Translations under genes and position numbers: made by a program
Shown here: one piece after another, positions 9,580 to 17,332 of the stretch
Numbering within the stretch: position 1 is the first letter of the stretch
Layout: every line of letters begins with the position of its first letter
Assembly (NCBI GenBank): GCA_050250955.1
Contig: JBFWNR010000013.1
Span: 44,482 to 108,481, forward strand
Reading direction: 5' to 3'
Length of the DNA: 64,000 bases
Source: CAWAYR01 sp050250955
GTDB taxonomy: Bacteria; Acidobacteriota; Vicinamibacteria; Vicinamibacterales; UBA2999
Notes under the pieces: model-generated
Databases searched by the model: none
Seen by the model: the letters and a program-made list of their open reading frames with translations, nothing else
What the model was told of the DNA's origin: nothing

Positions 9580-10257
9580 GTGCCGCTCGTCGTCGCCCGT
9601 GACCTCGCCAGGACCTACACCGGTGGCGCCGCCCCGGTGGCAGCCCTGCGCGGCGTCTCACTCACCCTCGAGGCCGGCGACTTCGTGGCGCTGATGGGGC
9701 CGTCGGGCTGCGGCAAGTCGACGCTGCTGCATCTCTGCGGGGCCATGGACCGGCCGACCTCGGGCTCACTGGCCATCGAGGACCGCGACCTCACCACCCT
9801 CGACGACGATGCCCTCACGCGCCTGCGCCGCGACCGCATCGGCTTCGTGTTCCAGTTCTTCAACCTGCTGCCCACGCTCACCCTCGGCGACAACATCGCC
9901 CTGCCGCTGCTGCTCGCCGGCACGCCGGTGGGCGAGGCCGAGCGGCGGGCCCGCGGGCTGGCCGAACGGGTCGGCCTGATCCGACGGCTCGACCACTACC
10001 CCCAGCAGGTGTCGGGCGGTGAGGCGCAGCGCGCCGCCATCGCCCGGGCGCTGGTCCACCAGCCGGCGCTGGTCATCGCCGACGAGCCCACCGGCAACCT
10101 CGACTCGGCCAACGGCGCCGCGGTGCTGGCGCTCCTCGCCGAGTTGAATCGCGACCTCGGCATCACGCTGCTCCTGGCCACGCACGCCGAGGAGGTCGCC
10201 CGCGCCGCGCACCGCGTCGTAAGGTTGCGCGACGGCCAGCTCGACCCGGCGGCATGA
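9580..10257 (+). CDS. ABC transporter ATP-binding protein (LolD/MacB type)
   Basis: This 225-residue ATPase has every required motif: Walker A GPSGCGKST, Q-loop FQFFNLLPTLT, signature VSGGEAQRAAIARAL, Walker B LVIADEPTGNLDS and the switch histidine in LLLATHAEEV. The GNLDS variant after Walker B and the FFNLLPTLT Q-loop place it in the LolD/FtsE/MacB group, which powers FtsX-type permeases for lipoprotein extraction or extrusion rather than import. It overlaps the following permease gene by four bases (ATGA), so the two are translationally coupled. With the third gene it forms an AttE/AttF/AttG/AttH-like set, so the cargo is probably a lipid or lipoprotein, which is inference. GTG at 9580 is the only start that keeps the whole nucleotide-binding domain. 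Confidence 0.93.
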   Translation: MPLVVARDLARTYTGGAAPVAALRGVSLTLEAGDFVALMGPSGCGKSTLLHLCGAMDRPTSGSLAIEDRDLTTLDDDALTRLRRDRIGFVFQFFNLLPTLTLGDNIALPLLLAGTPVGEAERRARGLAERVGLIRRLDHYPQQVSGGEAQRAAIARALVHQPALVIADEPTGNLDSANGAAVLALLAELNRDLGITLLLATHAEEVARAAHRVVRLRDGQLDPAA

Positions 10258-12905
10258 CCCGTCTTTTCGTCCAGTTCGTCGTCCGGCGGCTGGTCGGCGA
10301 GCCGGTGCGCACCCTCACCACCGCCGCCGGCATCGCCCTCGGCGTGGCGATGGTGGTCGCCATCCAGCTCACCAACGCCAGCTCGGTGCGCGGCTTCGAG
10401 ACCGCGCTCGAGACGGTGTCGGGCCGGGCGTCCATCGACATCACCGCGCCGGGTGGCATCGACGAGACGCTGCTGCCCGAGCTCGGCTGGCTGCGCCAGT
10501 TCGGTCCGGCGGCGCCGGTCATCGAGGGCGAGATGGCGCTGGTCACCGGCGAGATGCCGGCGGAGTTCCGCCCGCGCCGCACCGAGGCCGTCAAGGTGCT
10601 CGGCATCGACATCCTCCGCGATCGGACGGTGCGCGAGTACGCCGTGGCGCAGTATGCCGGCCAGGGCGGCCAGCCCACGACGCCGGCCGACGCGCTCACC
10701 ACGCAGCAGTTCCTGGACCTGCTGACCAGCCCCGACAGCGTCGTCATCACCGAGAAGCTGGCCCGCCGGCGCGGCTACGCCCTGGGCGACTCCATCCGGT
10801 TGATGACCGGCGACCGCGTCAGCACTTACGTGGTCCGCGGCCTGCTCGCCGACCGCGGCCCGGCGCGGGTGATGGACGGCAGCTTCGTGCTGATGGACAT
10901 CGCCGCGGCGCAGCTGGCGTTCGCCCGCCTCGGCCGCATCGACCGGCTCGACGTGCCGCTGACGGGCACGGCGGACATCCTCGACCCGTCGGCGGTGCCG
11001 ACCAGCGCCGAGATTGACGCCGCCGTCGCCGCCATCGCCGCCCGCCTGCCGCCCGGGCTCACCGCCGGACGGCCGTCACGGCGCGGCGAACAGGTCGAGC
11101 GGATGCTGGCGGCGTTCCATCTGAACCTGGCGGCGCTGTCGTGGGTAGCGCTGGTGGTCGGGCTGTTCCTGGTCTACAACACCGCGACCACCAACGTCCT
11201 GGCGCGGCGCGAGGAGATCGGCATGCTGCGGGCACTGGGTGTCACCCGCCGCCAGGTGCTGACGCTCTTCCTCGGCGAGGCGGCGCTCCTCGGCCTGGCC
11301 GGCACCGCCGCCGGCATCGGCGTCGGGCGTCTGCTCGCCGACTGGGCGGTGGGCCTCACCGGCGCCACCGTGAGCACGCTCTACATCGCCACCGCCGCGG
11401 CGCCGCCGGATCTTGGCGCGGCCCACGTGCTGCTCGCGGTGGCGATCGGCGTGCCGCTGTCGCTGCTGGCGGCGGCGCTGCCGGCGCGCGAGGCGTCGCG
11501 GGTGCCGCCGACGGCGGCGATTCGCGGCCACGACCGCCTCGAGTCACGGGTGCGCATCCACGCCCGGACGATCGTCGCGCCACTGGCCGTGCTCGCCCTG
11601 GCGTTCGTGCTGACCCGGCTCGGGCCGGTGGACGGGCGCCCGGTGTTCGGCTACGCCGCCGCCCTGGCGATCGTCGTCGGGACGGCGCTGCTGGTGCCGC
11701 CGCTGCTCTTCGTGATGGCCCGGGCCGTGCGGGGGCCACTGCGCCGGCGGCTGGGCGCCGAAGGCCTGCTCGCGCATGCCCACCTCGCCAGCGCGATCCC
11801 GCGGCTGGCGATCTCGGTGGCGGCGCTGGCCGTCAGCCTGGCGATGATGGTCGCGGTGGCCGTGATGATCGGCAGCTTCCGCGACACGGTGGTCTACTGG
11901 GTCGGCCAGACGCTGCGCGCCGACCTCTTCGTCGGCCCCGGCGTGCAGCCCACGGTGGGGTCGTCGCAGACGCTGTCGGCGGACGTCATCGACGCGGTGC
12001 GCCGGCACCCGCAGGTGGAGGCGGTGGACACCTTCCGCAACACCGATCTGGTCTATCGCGGCAACCTGGTGGTGCTCGGCGCCGGCCAGTTCGAGGTGGT
12101 GCGCGCGCACGGTGCCCTGCTCTTCAAGGCCCCGGCCGACGGGAAGGCGGCGCTGGCCCGGGCGATCGGCCGCGACGCGGTGGTGGTATCCGAGCCGTTC
12201 GCCAATCGCTACGGCGTCGGGCCGGGTGCGACCATCTCGCTCCCCACGCCGGCCGGCGACCGGCCCTTCACGGTGGAGGGCGTCTACTACGACTACGCCG
12301 TCGATCGCGGCGTCGTCGCCATGGACCGGGCCACCTTCGCCCGTCACTTCGGCGACCAGCCGCCGACCAGCCTGGCCGTCTACCTGCAGGACGGCGCCGA
12401 TCCCGAGGCGGTGCGCGCCAGCCTCCTCGACGGGCTCGACGACGGCCGGCGCGTCTTCGTCTACACCAACCGGTCGCTGCGCGCCGAGGTGCTGCGCATC
12501 TTCGACAGCACCTTCGCGATCACCTACGCCCTCGAGCTCATCGCCATCGTCGTCGCCATGCTCGGCGTCGCGGCGACGCTCGTCACGCTGGTGATCGAGC
12601 GACGGCGCGAGCTGGCCATGCTGCGCCTCATCGGCGCCGCCACCCGCCAGGTGCAGCGCCTGGTCGTGGTCGAGGCGGCGCTCATCGGCACCGCCAGCAT
12701 GGCCATCGGGCTGGTGGTCGGTCTGGCGCTCTCGCTGGTCCTGGTGTTCGTGATCAACGTGCAGAGCTTCGGCTGGACGATCCAGTTCCGGGTGCCGTGG
12801 CCGTTCCTGGTCCAGGTGTCGGCGCTGGTGGTCGCCGCCACGGCGCTGGCCGGCCTGCTGCCGGCGCGGCGCGCGGCGCGGCTGGTGGTGGAGCACGAGG
12901 AATGA
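10254..12905 (+). CDS. ABC transporter permease with two FtsX domains
   Basis: This 883-residue permease starts with a membrane helix (TTAAGIALGVAMVVAIQ) and a large periplasmic domain, followed by two FtsX units. The first unit has LVALVVGLFLVYNTATTNVLARREEIGMLRALGVTRRQV. The second has LVTLVIERRRELAMLRLIGAATRQVQRLVVVEAAL. The conserved RReExxMLRxxGxxxxQ stretch in each is the coupling loop that contacts the ATPase. This arrangement, two FtsX domains in one chain, is typical of the predicted lipoprotein/AttFG-type exporters. It overlaps both neighbours by four bases, giving a strict three-gene unit. It acts in the inner membrane; the substrate cannot be read from the sequence. Confidence 0.92.
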   Translation: MTRLFVQFVVRRLVGEPVRTLTTAAGIALGVAMVVAIQLTNASSVRGFETALETVSGRASIDITAPGGIDETLLPELGWLRQFGPAAPVIEGEMALVTGEMPAEFRPRRTEAVKVLGIDILRDRTVREYAVAQYAGQGGQPTTPADALTTQQFLDLLTSPDSVVITEKLARRRGYALGDSIRLMTGDRVSTYVVRGLLADRGPARVMDGSFVLMDIAAAQLAFARLGRIDRLDVPLTGTADILDPSAVPTSAEIDAAVAAIAARLPPGLTAGRPSRRGEQVERMLAAFHLNLAALSWVALVVGLFLVYNTATTNVLARREEIGMLRALGVTRRQVLTLFLGEAALLGLAGTAAGIGVGRLLADWAVGLTGATVSTLYIATAAAPPDLGAAHVLLAVAIGVPLSLLAAALPAREASRVPPTAAIRGHDRLESRVRIHARTIVAPLAVLALAFVLTRLGPVDGRPVFGYAAALAIVVGTALLVPPLLFVMARAVRGPLRRRLGAEGLLAHAHLASAIPRLAISVAALAVSLAMMVAVAVMIGSFRDTVVYWVGQTLRADLFVGPGVQPTVGSSQTLSADVIDAVRRHPQVEAVDTFRNTDLVYRGNLVVLGAGQFEVVRAHGALLFKAPADGKAALARAIGRDAVVVSEPFANRYGVGPGATISLPTPAGDRPFTVEGVYYDYAVDRGVVAMDRATFARHFGDQPPTSLAVYLQDGADPEAVRASLLDGLDDGRRVFVYTNRSLRAEVLRIFDSTFAITYALELIAIVVAMLGVAATLVTLVIERRRELAMLRLIGAATRQVQRLVVVEAALIGTASMAIGLVVGLALSLVLVFVINVQSFGWTIQFRVPWPFLVQVSALVVAATALAGLLPARRAARLVVEHEE

Positions 12906-14032
12906 CGACGAGACAGCGGCCAGCGGCTAGGGGCTGGCGGCTAGCCTGCCTGTTCGCGCTCGCTTCGCTCGCGCCGGTGTTCGCTCAAGGCGAGTGGCGG
13001 GAGGCGACAGCGGGCTACACGTTCGAGTTCCCGCGCGATCATGCCAGCCACCCCGAGTTCCGGATCGAGTGGTGGTACTACACCGGCAATGTCGCGACCC
13101 CGTCGGGCCGGCGCTTCGGCTACCAGATCACGTTCTTCCGCGTCGGGGTGGACAAGACGCCGGCGAATCCGTCGCGCTGGGCGGTGCGCGACCTGCACAT
13201 GGCCCACCTGGCGGTGTCGGATCCGCAGGGCCGGCGCTACCGCTACGACGAGCGGCTCAGCCGCAGCGGCCCCGGCCTGGCCGGCGCCGCCACCGATCGC
13301 TACGCGGTCTGGAACGACGACTGGCGCGCCGGGCTGAACGGGCCGGGCCAGCACGTGCTGGCCGCCGCCGGGCACGGCGTCGCGCTCGATCTCGTGCTCG
13401 ACCCGGGCAAGCCGCCGGCCGTCAACGGCCGCGACGGCATCAGCCAGAAGGGGGCGCAGGCGGGCAACGCCTCCCACTACTACTCGCTCACCCGCATGCC
13501 GACGCGCGGCACGCTGGTCGTCGACGGCGAGCGCTTCGAGGTCAGCGGCGACAGCTGGATGGACCACGAGTTCGGCACCAGCTTCCTGGAGCCCGAGCAG
13601 CAGGGCTGGGACTGGCTTTCGATCCAGCTGGCCGACGGCCGCGAGCTGATGCTCTACCAGCTGCGGCGCGGCGACGGCAGCCGCGACCCGCGGTCGAGCG
13701 GCACGCTGGTGGCGGCCGACGGCCGCACCACGCACCTGGACGAGGCGGACTTCACCCTCACGCCGGGCCGCACGGTACGGGCGACGTCCGGGGCGACCTA
13801 TCCGGTGGCGTGGACGGTGGCAGTGCCCTCGCAGCGCCTGACCCTCGAGGTGTCGACGCCGCTCGACGACCAGGAGCTGGCCACGCTCGGCGCCGGCGTC
13901 ACCTATTGGGAAGGGATGATCGAGGTCCGCGGGCTGGTCGCCGGTCAACCGGTGAGCGGCCGCGGCTACCTCGAGATGACCGGCTACAACGGCAGCCTGG
14001 GTCGGGTGATGAGCCTCGGCGGCGGACGCTGA
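12902..14032 (+). CDS. Secreted AttH/CrtC-like lipocalin-fold protein
   Basis: This 376-residue protein has an N-terminal signal peptide ending near PVFAQG. The mature part carries the AttH/CrtC-family marks: FEFPRDHASHPEFRIEWWYYTGN near the start, HMAHLAVSD, YYSLTRMPTRGTL, SGDSWMDHEFGTS and GWDWLSIQLADGRELMLYQLR. CrtC enzymes are carotenoid 1,2-hydratases; AttH members have no proven activity. No carotenoid gene is nearby, and the gene is locked to an ABC exporter by a four-base overlap, so a periplasmic lipid-binding or lipid-modifying role with that exporter is more likely than carotenoid hydration. Part of the signal-peptide coding sequence is made of a GCTAGC-rich repeat also found elsewhere in the window. 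It converges with a minus-strand gene 15 bases away. Confidence 0.88.
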   Translation: MTTRQRPAARGWRLACLFALASLAPVFAQGEWREATAGYTFEFPRDHASHPEFRIEWWYYTGNVATPSGRRFGYQITFFRVGVDKTPANPSRWAVRDLHMAHLAVSDPQGRRYRYDERLSRSGPGLAGAATDRYAVWNDDWRAGLNGPGQHVLAAAGHGVALDLVLDPGKPPAVNGRDGISQKGAQAGNASHYYSLTRMPTRGTLVVDGERFEVSGDSWMDHEFGTSFLEPEQQGWDWLSIQLADGRELMLYQLRRGDGSRDPRSSGTLVAADGRTTHLDEADFTLTPGRTVRATSGATYPVAWTVAVPSQRLTLEVSTPLDDQELATLGAGVTYWEGMIEVRGLVAGQPVSGRGYLEMTGYNGSLGRVMSLGGGR

Positions 14033-14047
14033 GCGCGCGCCGACGCG

Positions 14048-14671
14048 CTACTTCCGGCTCTTGACGACGCGGCCGCCCTGGCCGCCGGTGACGTAGAGCT
14101 GGGCGAGCACGCCGACCAGGCCGAGCAGCAGCCACATCCACGGCACCCACGCCTGGCCGGGCGCCGGCTGCATCGGGTAGGGCACCCACACGTCGCCGGC
14201 GGCGGCGGCCGCCAGCTTCTCGCGATCGCCGGTCAGCGCGAGCACGCCGACCAGCACGGCCCACGCCCCTGCGAAGGCGGTGCCGACGATGGTCACGTAG
14301 CGCTGCAGCCACGTCGCCATCCAGGCCCCGGCGACGGCGGCGAGCACCACCAGGTAGGGATGCGGGTCGCGACCGAGCTGGCCGGCCGCCAGCGTGACCG
14401 CCAGCGCGCCGAGACCGGCGCCAACCAGCGCCACGCCGATGAACGACGCCGCCACCATGATCACCGCGCCGATCAGGCCGCCGACCAGGAACACGCCGGC
14501 CATGTAGGCGGTGTCGCCGGTGCCGAGGATGGAACTGGCGGCCAGCCCGCCGATGATGAAGCCGAACGCGCCGAGCACCCACCACAGCAGCCGGTAGCCG
14601 GCCAGGCAGGCCATCGCGCCGCACAGCAGCAGCACGATGGCGGCGGGCATCTGGTAGGTCAGCGGCAGCAT
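14048..14671 (-). CDS. Multi-spanning membrane protein, DUF4203-like
   Basis: This 207-residue protein is almost entirely hydrophobic, with about seven membrane segments (AAIVLLLCGAMACLAGYRLL, VLGAFGFIIGGLAASSIL, VFLVGGLIGAVIMVAASFIGVALVGAGLGALAVTL, YLVVLAAVAGAWMATWL, VPWMWLLLGLVGVLAQLYV). The glycine-rich helices and the G-x-x-x-G spacing resemble the DUF4203/TMEM198-like family. No catalytic residues are visible and no function is known. It ends 16 bases from the convergent lipocalin gene and lies 36 bases downstream of recR on the same strand, so it may be the last gene of the dnaX-recR transcript, though nothing suggests it works in recombination. Confidence 0.75.
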   Translation of the reverse strand: MLPLTYQMPAAIVLLLCGAMACLAGYRLLWWVLGAFGFIIGGLAASSILGTGDTAYMAGVFLVGGLIGAVIMVAASFIGVALVGAGLGALAVTLAAGQLGRDPHPYLVVLAAVAGAWMATWLQRYVTIVGTAFAGAWAVLVGVLALTGDREKLAAAAAGDVWVPYPMQPAPGQAWVPWMWLLLGLVGVLAQLYVTGGQGGRVVKSRK

Positions 14672-14707
14672 CGGTGGCGGAGGTCCGGGGGGCGGCGCGC
14701 GCGGCCG

Positions 14708-15304
14708 TCAGGAGACGTCGCGGCGGCCTTCCATCGCCTTGCCCATGGTGAGTTCGTCGGCGTACTCGAGATCGCTGCCCACCGGGATGCCGGTGGCGAT
14801 GCGCGTCACCCGGACGCCGAGCGGACGCAGCAGCCGGGCCAGGTAGATGGCGGTGGCCTCGCCCTCCACCGTGGGGCTGGTGGCGAGGATCACCTCGTCG
14901 ACCCGTCCGCCGTCGAGCCGGGCGAGCAGCGGCTTGATCTTCAGATCGTCCGGCCCGACCCCCTGGAGCGGCGAGATGGTGCCCATCAGCACGTGGTAGA
15001 CGCCGCGGAACCCCCGCGACTTCTCGATCACGGCGACGTTCTGCGGCTCCTCCACCACGCAGATCAGCCGCTGGTCGCGGCTGTCGTCGGCGCAGTAGCG
15101 GCACGGGTCGACGTCGGTGATGTTGTGGCAGACCGAGCAATAGGTGACGTGATCCTTGACGTGGCGGATCGCCTCGCACAGGCGCTCGGCGTCCTCGCGC
15201 GGCGTCCGGAGCACGTGGAAGGCCAGCCGCTGGGCGCTCTTGGCGCCGACGCCGGGCAGCTTGCGGAACTGTTCGATGAGCGCGTCGAGCGGACCGGGCA
15301 GCAC
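14708..15304 (-). CDS. recR: Recombination protein RecR
   Basis: This 198-residue protein is full length for RecR. It has the N-terminal helix-hairpin-helix LIEQFRKLPGVGAKSAQRLAFH, the C4 zinc finger CSVCHNITDVDPCRYC, and the Toprim domain beginning ICVVEEPQNVAVIEKS with the DDLKIKPLL and VILATSPTVEGEATAIYLARLL stretches. RecR forms a ring clamp with RecF/RecO to load RecA on gapped DNA. The GTG start at 15304 directly abuts the dnaX stop codon with no spacer, so the two are translationally linked. In many bacteria the nucleoid protein gene ebfC (ybaB) sits between dnaX and recR; here it is absent from this spot. Confidence 0.96.
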   Translation of the reverse strand: MLPGPLDALIEQFRKLPGVGAKSAQRLAFHVLRTPREDAERLCEAIRHVKDHVTYCSVCHNITDVDPCRYCADDSRDQRLICVVEEPQNVAVIEKSRGFRGVYHVLMGTISPLQGVGPDDLKIKPLLARLDGGRVDEVILATSPTVEGEATAIYLARLLRPLGVRVTRIATGIPVGSDLEYADELTMGKAMEGRRDVS

Positions 15305-17026
15305 CTACATCTCCTCGATCTTGGTGCGTTCCACCGGGAAGATCTCGAGCAGCGCCTGCACGCCGGGATCGGCCAGGGCCTCCTGGCGCAGCTGGTCGTC
15401 GCTGGCGACGGACACCGGTGGGGTCCGCGGCGCCGGTGCCGGTGCCGCCACCGGCGACGGGGCGGGGGCGCCCGGCTCGGCGGGCGCCGTCACGGTGATG
15501 TCCACCGTCGCGTCCTGGCCCAGGGTCCTGGCGGCCAGCGACGCCAGCCACTCCCGGTTCTCCTCGCACTGCGCCCGCGGCACCTTCTGATTGGCCAGGA
15601 ACGCGAAGCTGACGCGGCCGGGCGCCACGTCGATGCGGTAGGCCTGCGCCACCACCGCGTTGAAGAAGAACGGCTTGCCGGCCTTGATGGCGGCCAGGAA
15701 CCGCTCGCGGGCATCGCCGCCGCCGGCCCCCGAAGCGGCCGTCGCCGTTGCCGCGGGTGCAGGAGGCGCGGCCGGCGCGGAACGCGGTGCAGAAGCTGCC
15801 GTCGGCTGCGGCGGGCGCGCCGCCGGCCGCGGGGCGACGGCGGCACGCGGCGCGGGTGCAGGCGCCGGCCGCGGCGCCGCCGCGGGCAGCCGGCCGCCGC
15901 TGCCCTCGAGCAGGTCGGCGAGCGGCACCAGCTTGCGCAGGTGCATCAGCCGCACCAGCGCCATCTCCATCTGGAAGCGCGGATGGTCGGAATGGCGGAC
16001 GTCGAACTCGGCGCGGGTGAAGGCGTCGAAGGCGCGCAGCAGGTCCTCGCGCGAGTAGAGCGGGCCGATCGAGGTCAGCCGCGGCCGTTCGGCCTCGGCG
16101 GCCACGTCCGGATCCTTGAGTCGGGCGCTGTCGATCGACACCAGCAGCAGGTCGCGGGTGGCCCGGGCCAGCTCCCGGCACAGCAGCCGCAGGTCGTAGC
16201 CGCGCTCGATCGCCGACTCGACCAGCGCGAACGCCGCCGCGGCATCCTCGGCGGCCACCGCCTCGAGGATGTCGAAGACCAGCTCGCGGCCGACCAGGCC
16301 GAGCACCGACGTCACGTCCTCGACCGTGAAGGTGTCGCCGGCGAACGCCCGCACCTGATCGAAGGCGCTGAGCGAGTCGCGCATGCTGCCCTCGCCGGCG
16401 CGGGCCAGCAGCAGCAGCGCGTCGTCGGGCACGCTGATGCCCTCCTGCTCGGCCACGAAGCGGAGCCGGTCGGCCACCGTCCTGGACGAGATGGTCCGGA
16501 ACTCGTAGATCTGCGACCGCGACAGCACGGTGTCGGGGATCTTCTGCAGCTCGGTGGTCGCCATCATGAAGACGACGTGCGGCGGCGGCTCCTCGATCGA
16601 CTTGAGCAGGGCGTTGAACGACGAGGCCGACAGCATGTGGACCTCGTCGATCAGGAACACCTTGTAGCGGTTGCGCACCGGGGCGATGGCCAGCCCCTCG
16701 ATGATCACCTCGCGGACGTTGTCGACGCCGGTGTGGGTGGCGGCGTCGATCTCGAGGACGTCGATGTCGCGGCCCTCGGCGATCTCGACACAGGCCTCGC
16801 AGGTGCCGCACGGCGTCGGGGTCGGGCCCTGGGCGCAGTTGAGCGCGCGGGCCAGGATGCGTGCCGTGGTGGTCTTGCCGCAGCCGCGGGGCCCGGCGAA
16901 GACGAACGCCTGGGCGATGCGCTTCGATTTGAGGGCGTTGCGCAGGGTGCGGGTGACGGCCTGCTGGCCCAGCACGTCGTCGAGCGTCTGGGGCCGCCAC
17001 TTCCGTGCGAGCGCCTGGTATGCCAT
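15305..17026 (-). CDS. dnaX: DNA polymerase III subunit gamma/tau
   Basis: This 573-residue clamp-loader ATPase begins MAYQALARKWRPQTLDDVLGQ. It has Walker A in FAGPRGCGKTTTARILARAL, the zinc-binding cysteines of CAQGPTPTPCGTCEACVEI, Walker B LIDEVHMLS, sensor 1 in TELQKIPDTVLSRSQ, and the SRC-like stretch AGEGSMRDSLSAFDQ. The clamp-loader ATPase lid follows. The C-terminal third is a proline/alanine-rich linker (PAAAPRPAPAPAPRAAVAPRP) and a tau-like end. It loads the beta clamp at the replication fork. No obvious slippery A-run is visible, so only the long form is likely made. It lies downstream of the SRP RNA gene on the same strand, a common bacterial arrangement. Confidence 0.97.
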   Translation of the reverse strand: MAYQALARKWRPQTLDDVLGQQAVTRTLRNALKSKRIAQAFVFAGPRGCGKTTTARILARALNCAQGPTPTPCGTCEACVEIAEGRDIDVLEIDAATHTGVDNVREVIIEGLAIAPVRNRYKVFLIDEVHMLSASSFNALLKSIEEPPPHVVFMMATTELQKIPDTVLSRSQIYEFRTISSRTVADRLRFVAEQEGISVPDDALLLLARAGEGSMRDSLSAFDQVRAFAGDTFTVEDVTSVLGLVGRELVFDILEAVAAEDAAAAFALVESAIERGYDLRLLCRELARATRDLLLVSIDSARLKDPDVAAEAERPRLTSIGPLYSREDLLRAFDAFTRAEFDVRHSDHPRFQMEMALVRLMHLRKLVPLADLLEGSGGRLPAAAPRPAPAPAPRAAVAPRPAARPPQPTAASAPRSAPAAPPAPAATATAASGAGGGDARERFLAAIKAGKPFFFNAVVAQAYRIDVAPGRVSFAFLANQKVPRAQCEENREWLASLAARTLGQDATVDITVTAPAEPGAPAPSPVAAPAPAPRTPPVSVASDDQLRQEALADPGVQALLEIFPVERTKIEEM

Positions 17027-17066
17027 GGAGGTCCGCTAGTCGATCGGCTGGCGCGGACCCCACCGC

Positions 17067-17164
17067 AGCCCGGAGGGCCTGCAGCACATCTCAGGAGCTG
17101 CTGAGCGCTGCTGCCTTCCGGCCCTGACGCGGTTCGCAGACTGACATTGCACAGGTTCCGGGCC
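17067..17164 (-). ncRNA. ffs: Signal recognition particle RNA (small bacterial type)
   Basis: The reverse strand carries the SRP RNA core: GTCAGGGCCGGAAGGCAGCAG matches the Ffh-binding stem with its GGAA tetraloop and symmetric loop. Flanking arms GGCCCGGAACCTGTGCA and TGCAGGCCCTCCGGGCT pair to close a single rod of about 98 bases. The RNA scaffolds Ffh for co-translational membrane targeting. The ends are estimated from pairing. It lies 40 bases upstream of dnaX on the same strand. Confidence 0.93.
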
Positions 17165-17228
17165 GCGGTGCGGCCCGCCGTCCCGCGCGCCCGTGCTGGA
17201 CGCGCGAAAAACGCCGGGACGAACGTTC

Positions 17229-17257
17229 AGTGTAGCGTGCCGGGCCGCGCCCGGCAA
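17229..17257 (-). promoter_or_regulatory. Promoter of the SRP RNA gene
   Basis: On the reverse strand TTGCCG (17252-17257) and TACACT (17229-17234) are separated by exactly 17 bases. The predicted start near 17222 leaves a precursor of about 58 bases before the SRP rod, which would need 5' processing. The same promoter could feed dnaX. Confidence 0.6.
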
Positions 17258-17332
17258 GCCATACGGACGAGCTTCCATGCTAGGATGCGGCGCTCCCGTT
17301 CATTGAATTTGCACCATTTCCGGAGGTTTGCA

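Noticed and set aside
11141..12901. Extension of the lipocalin ORF far upstream through the permease gene
   Set aside because: This is an out-of-frame reading of the permease; the signal peptide and the ATGA overlap fix the start at 12902.
12902..14032. Carotenoid 1,2-hydratase (crtC) as the specific name of the lipocalin gene
   Set aside because: No carotenoid pathway gene is nearby and the gene is coupled to an ABC exporter; the AttH branch fits the context better.
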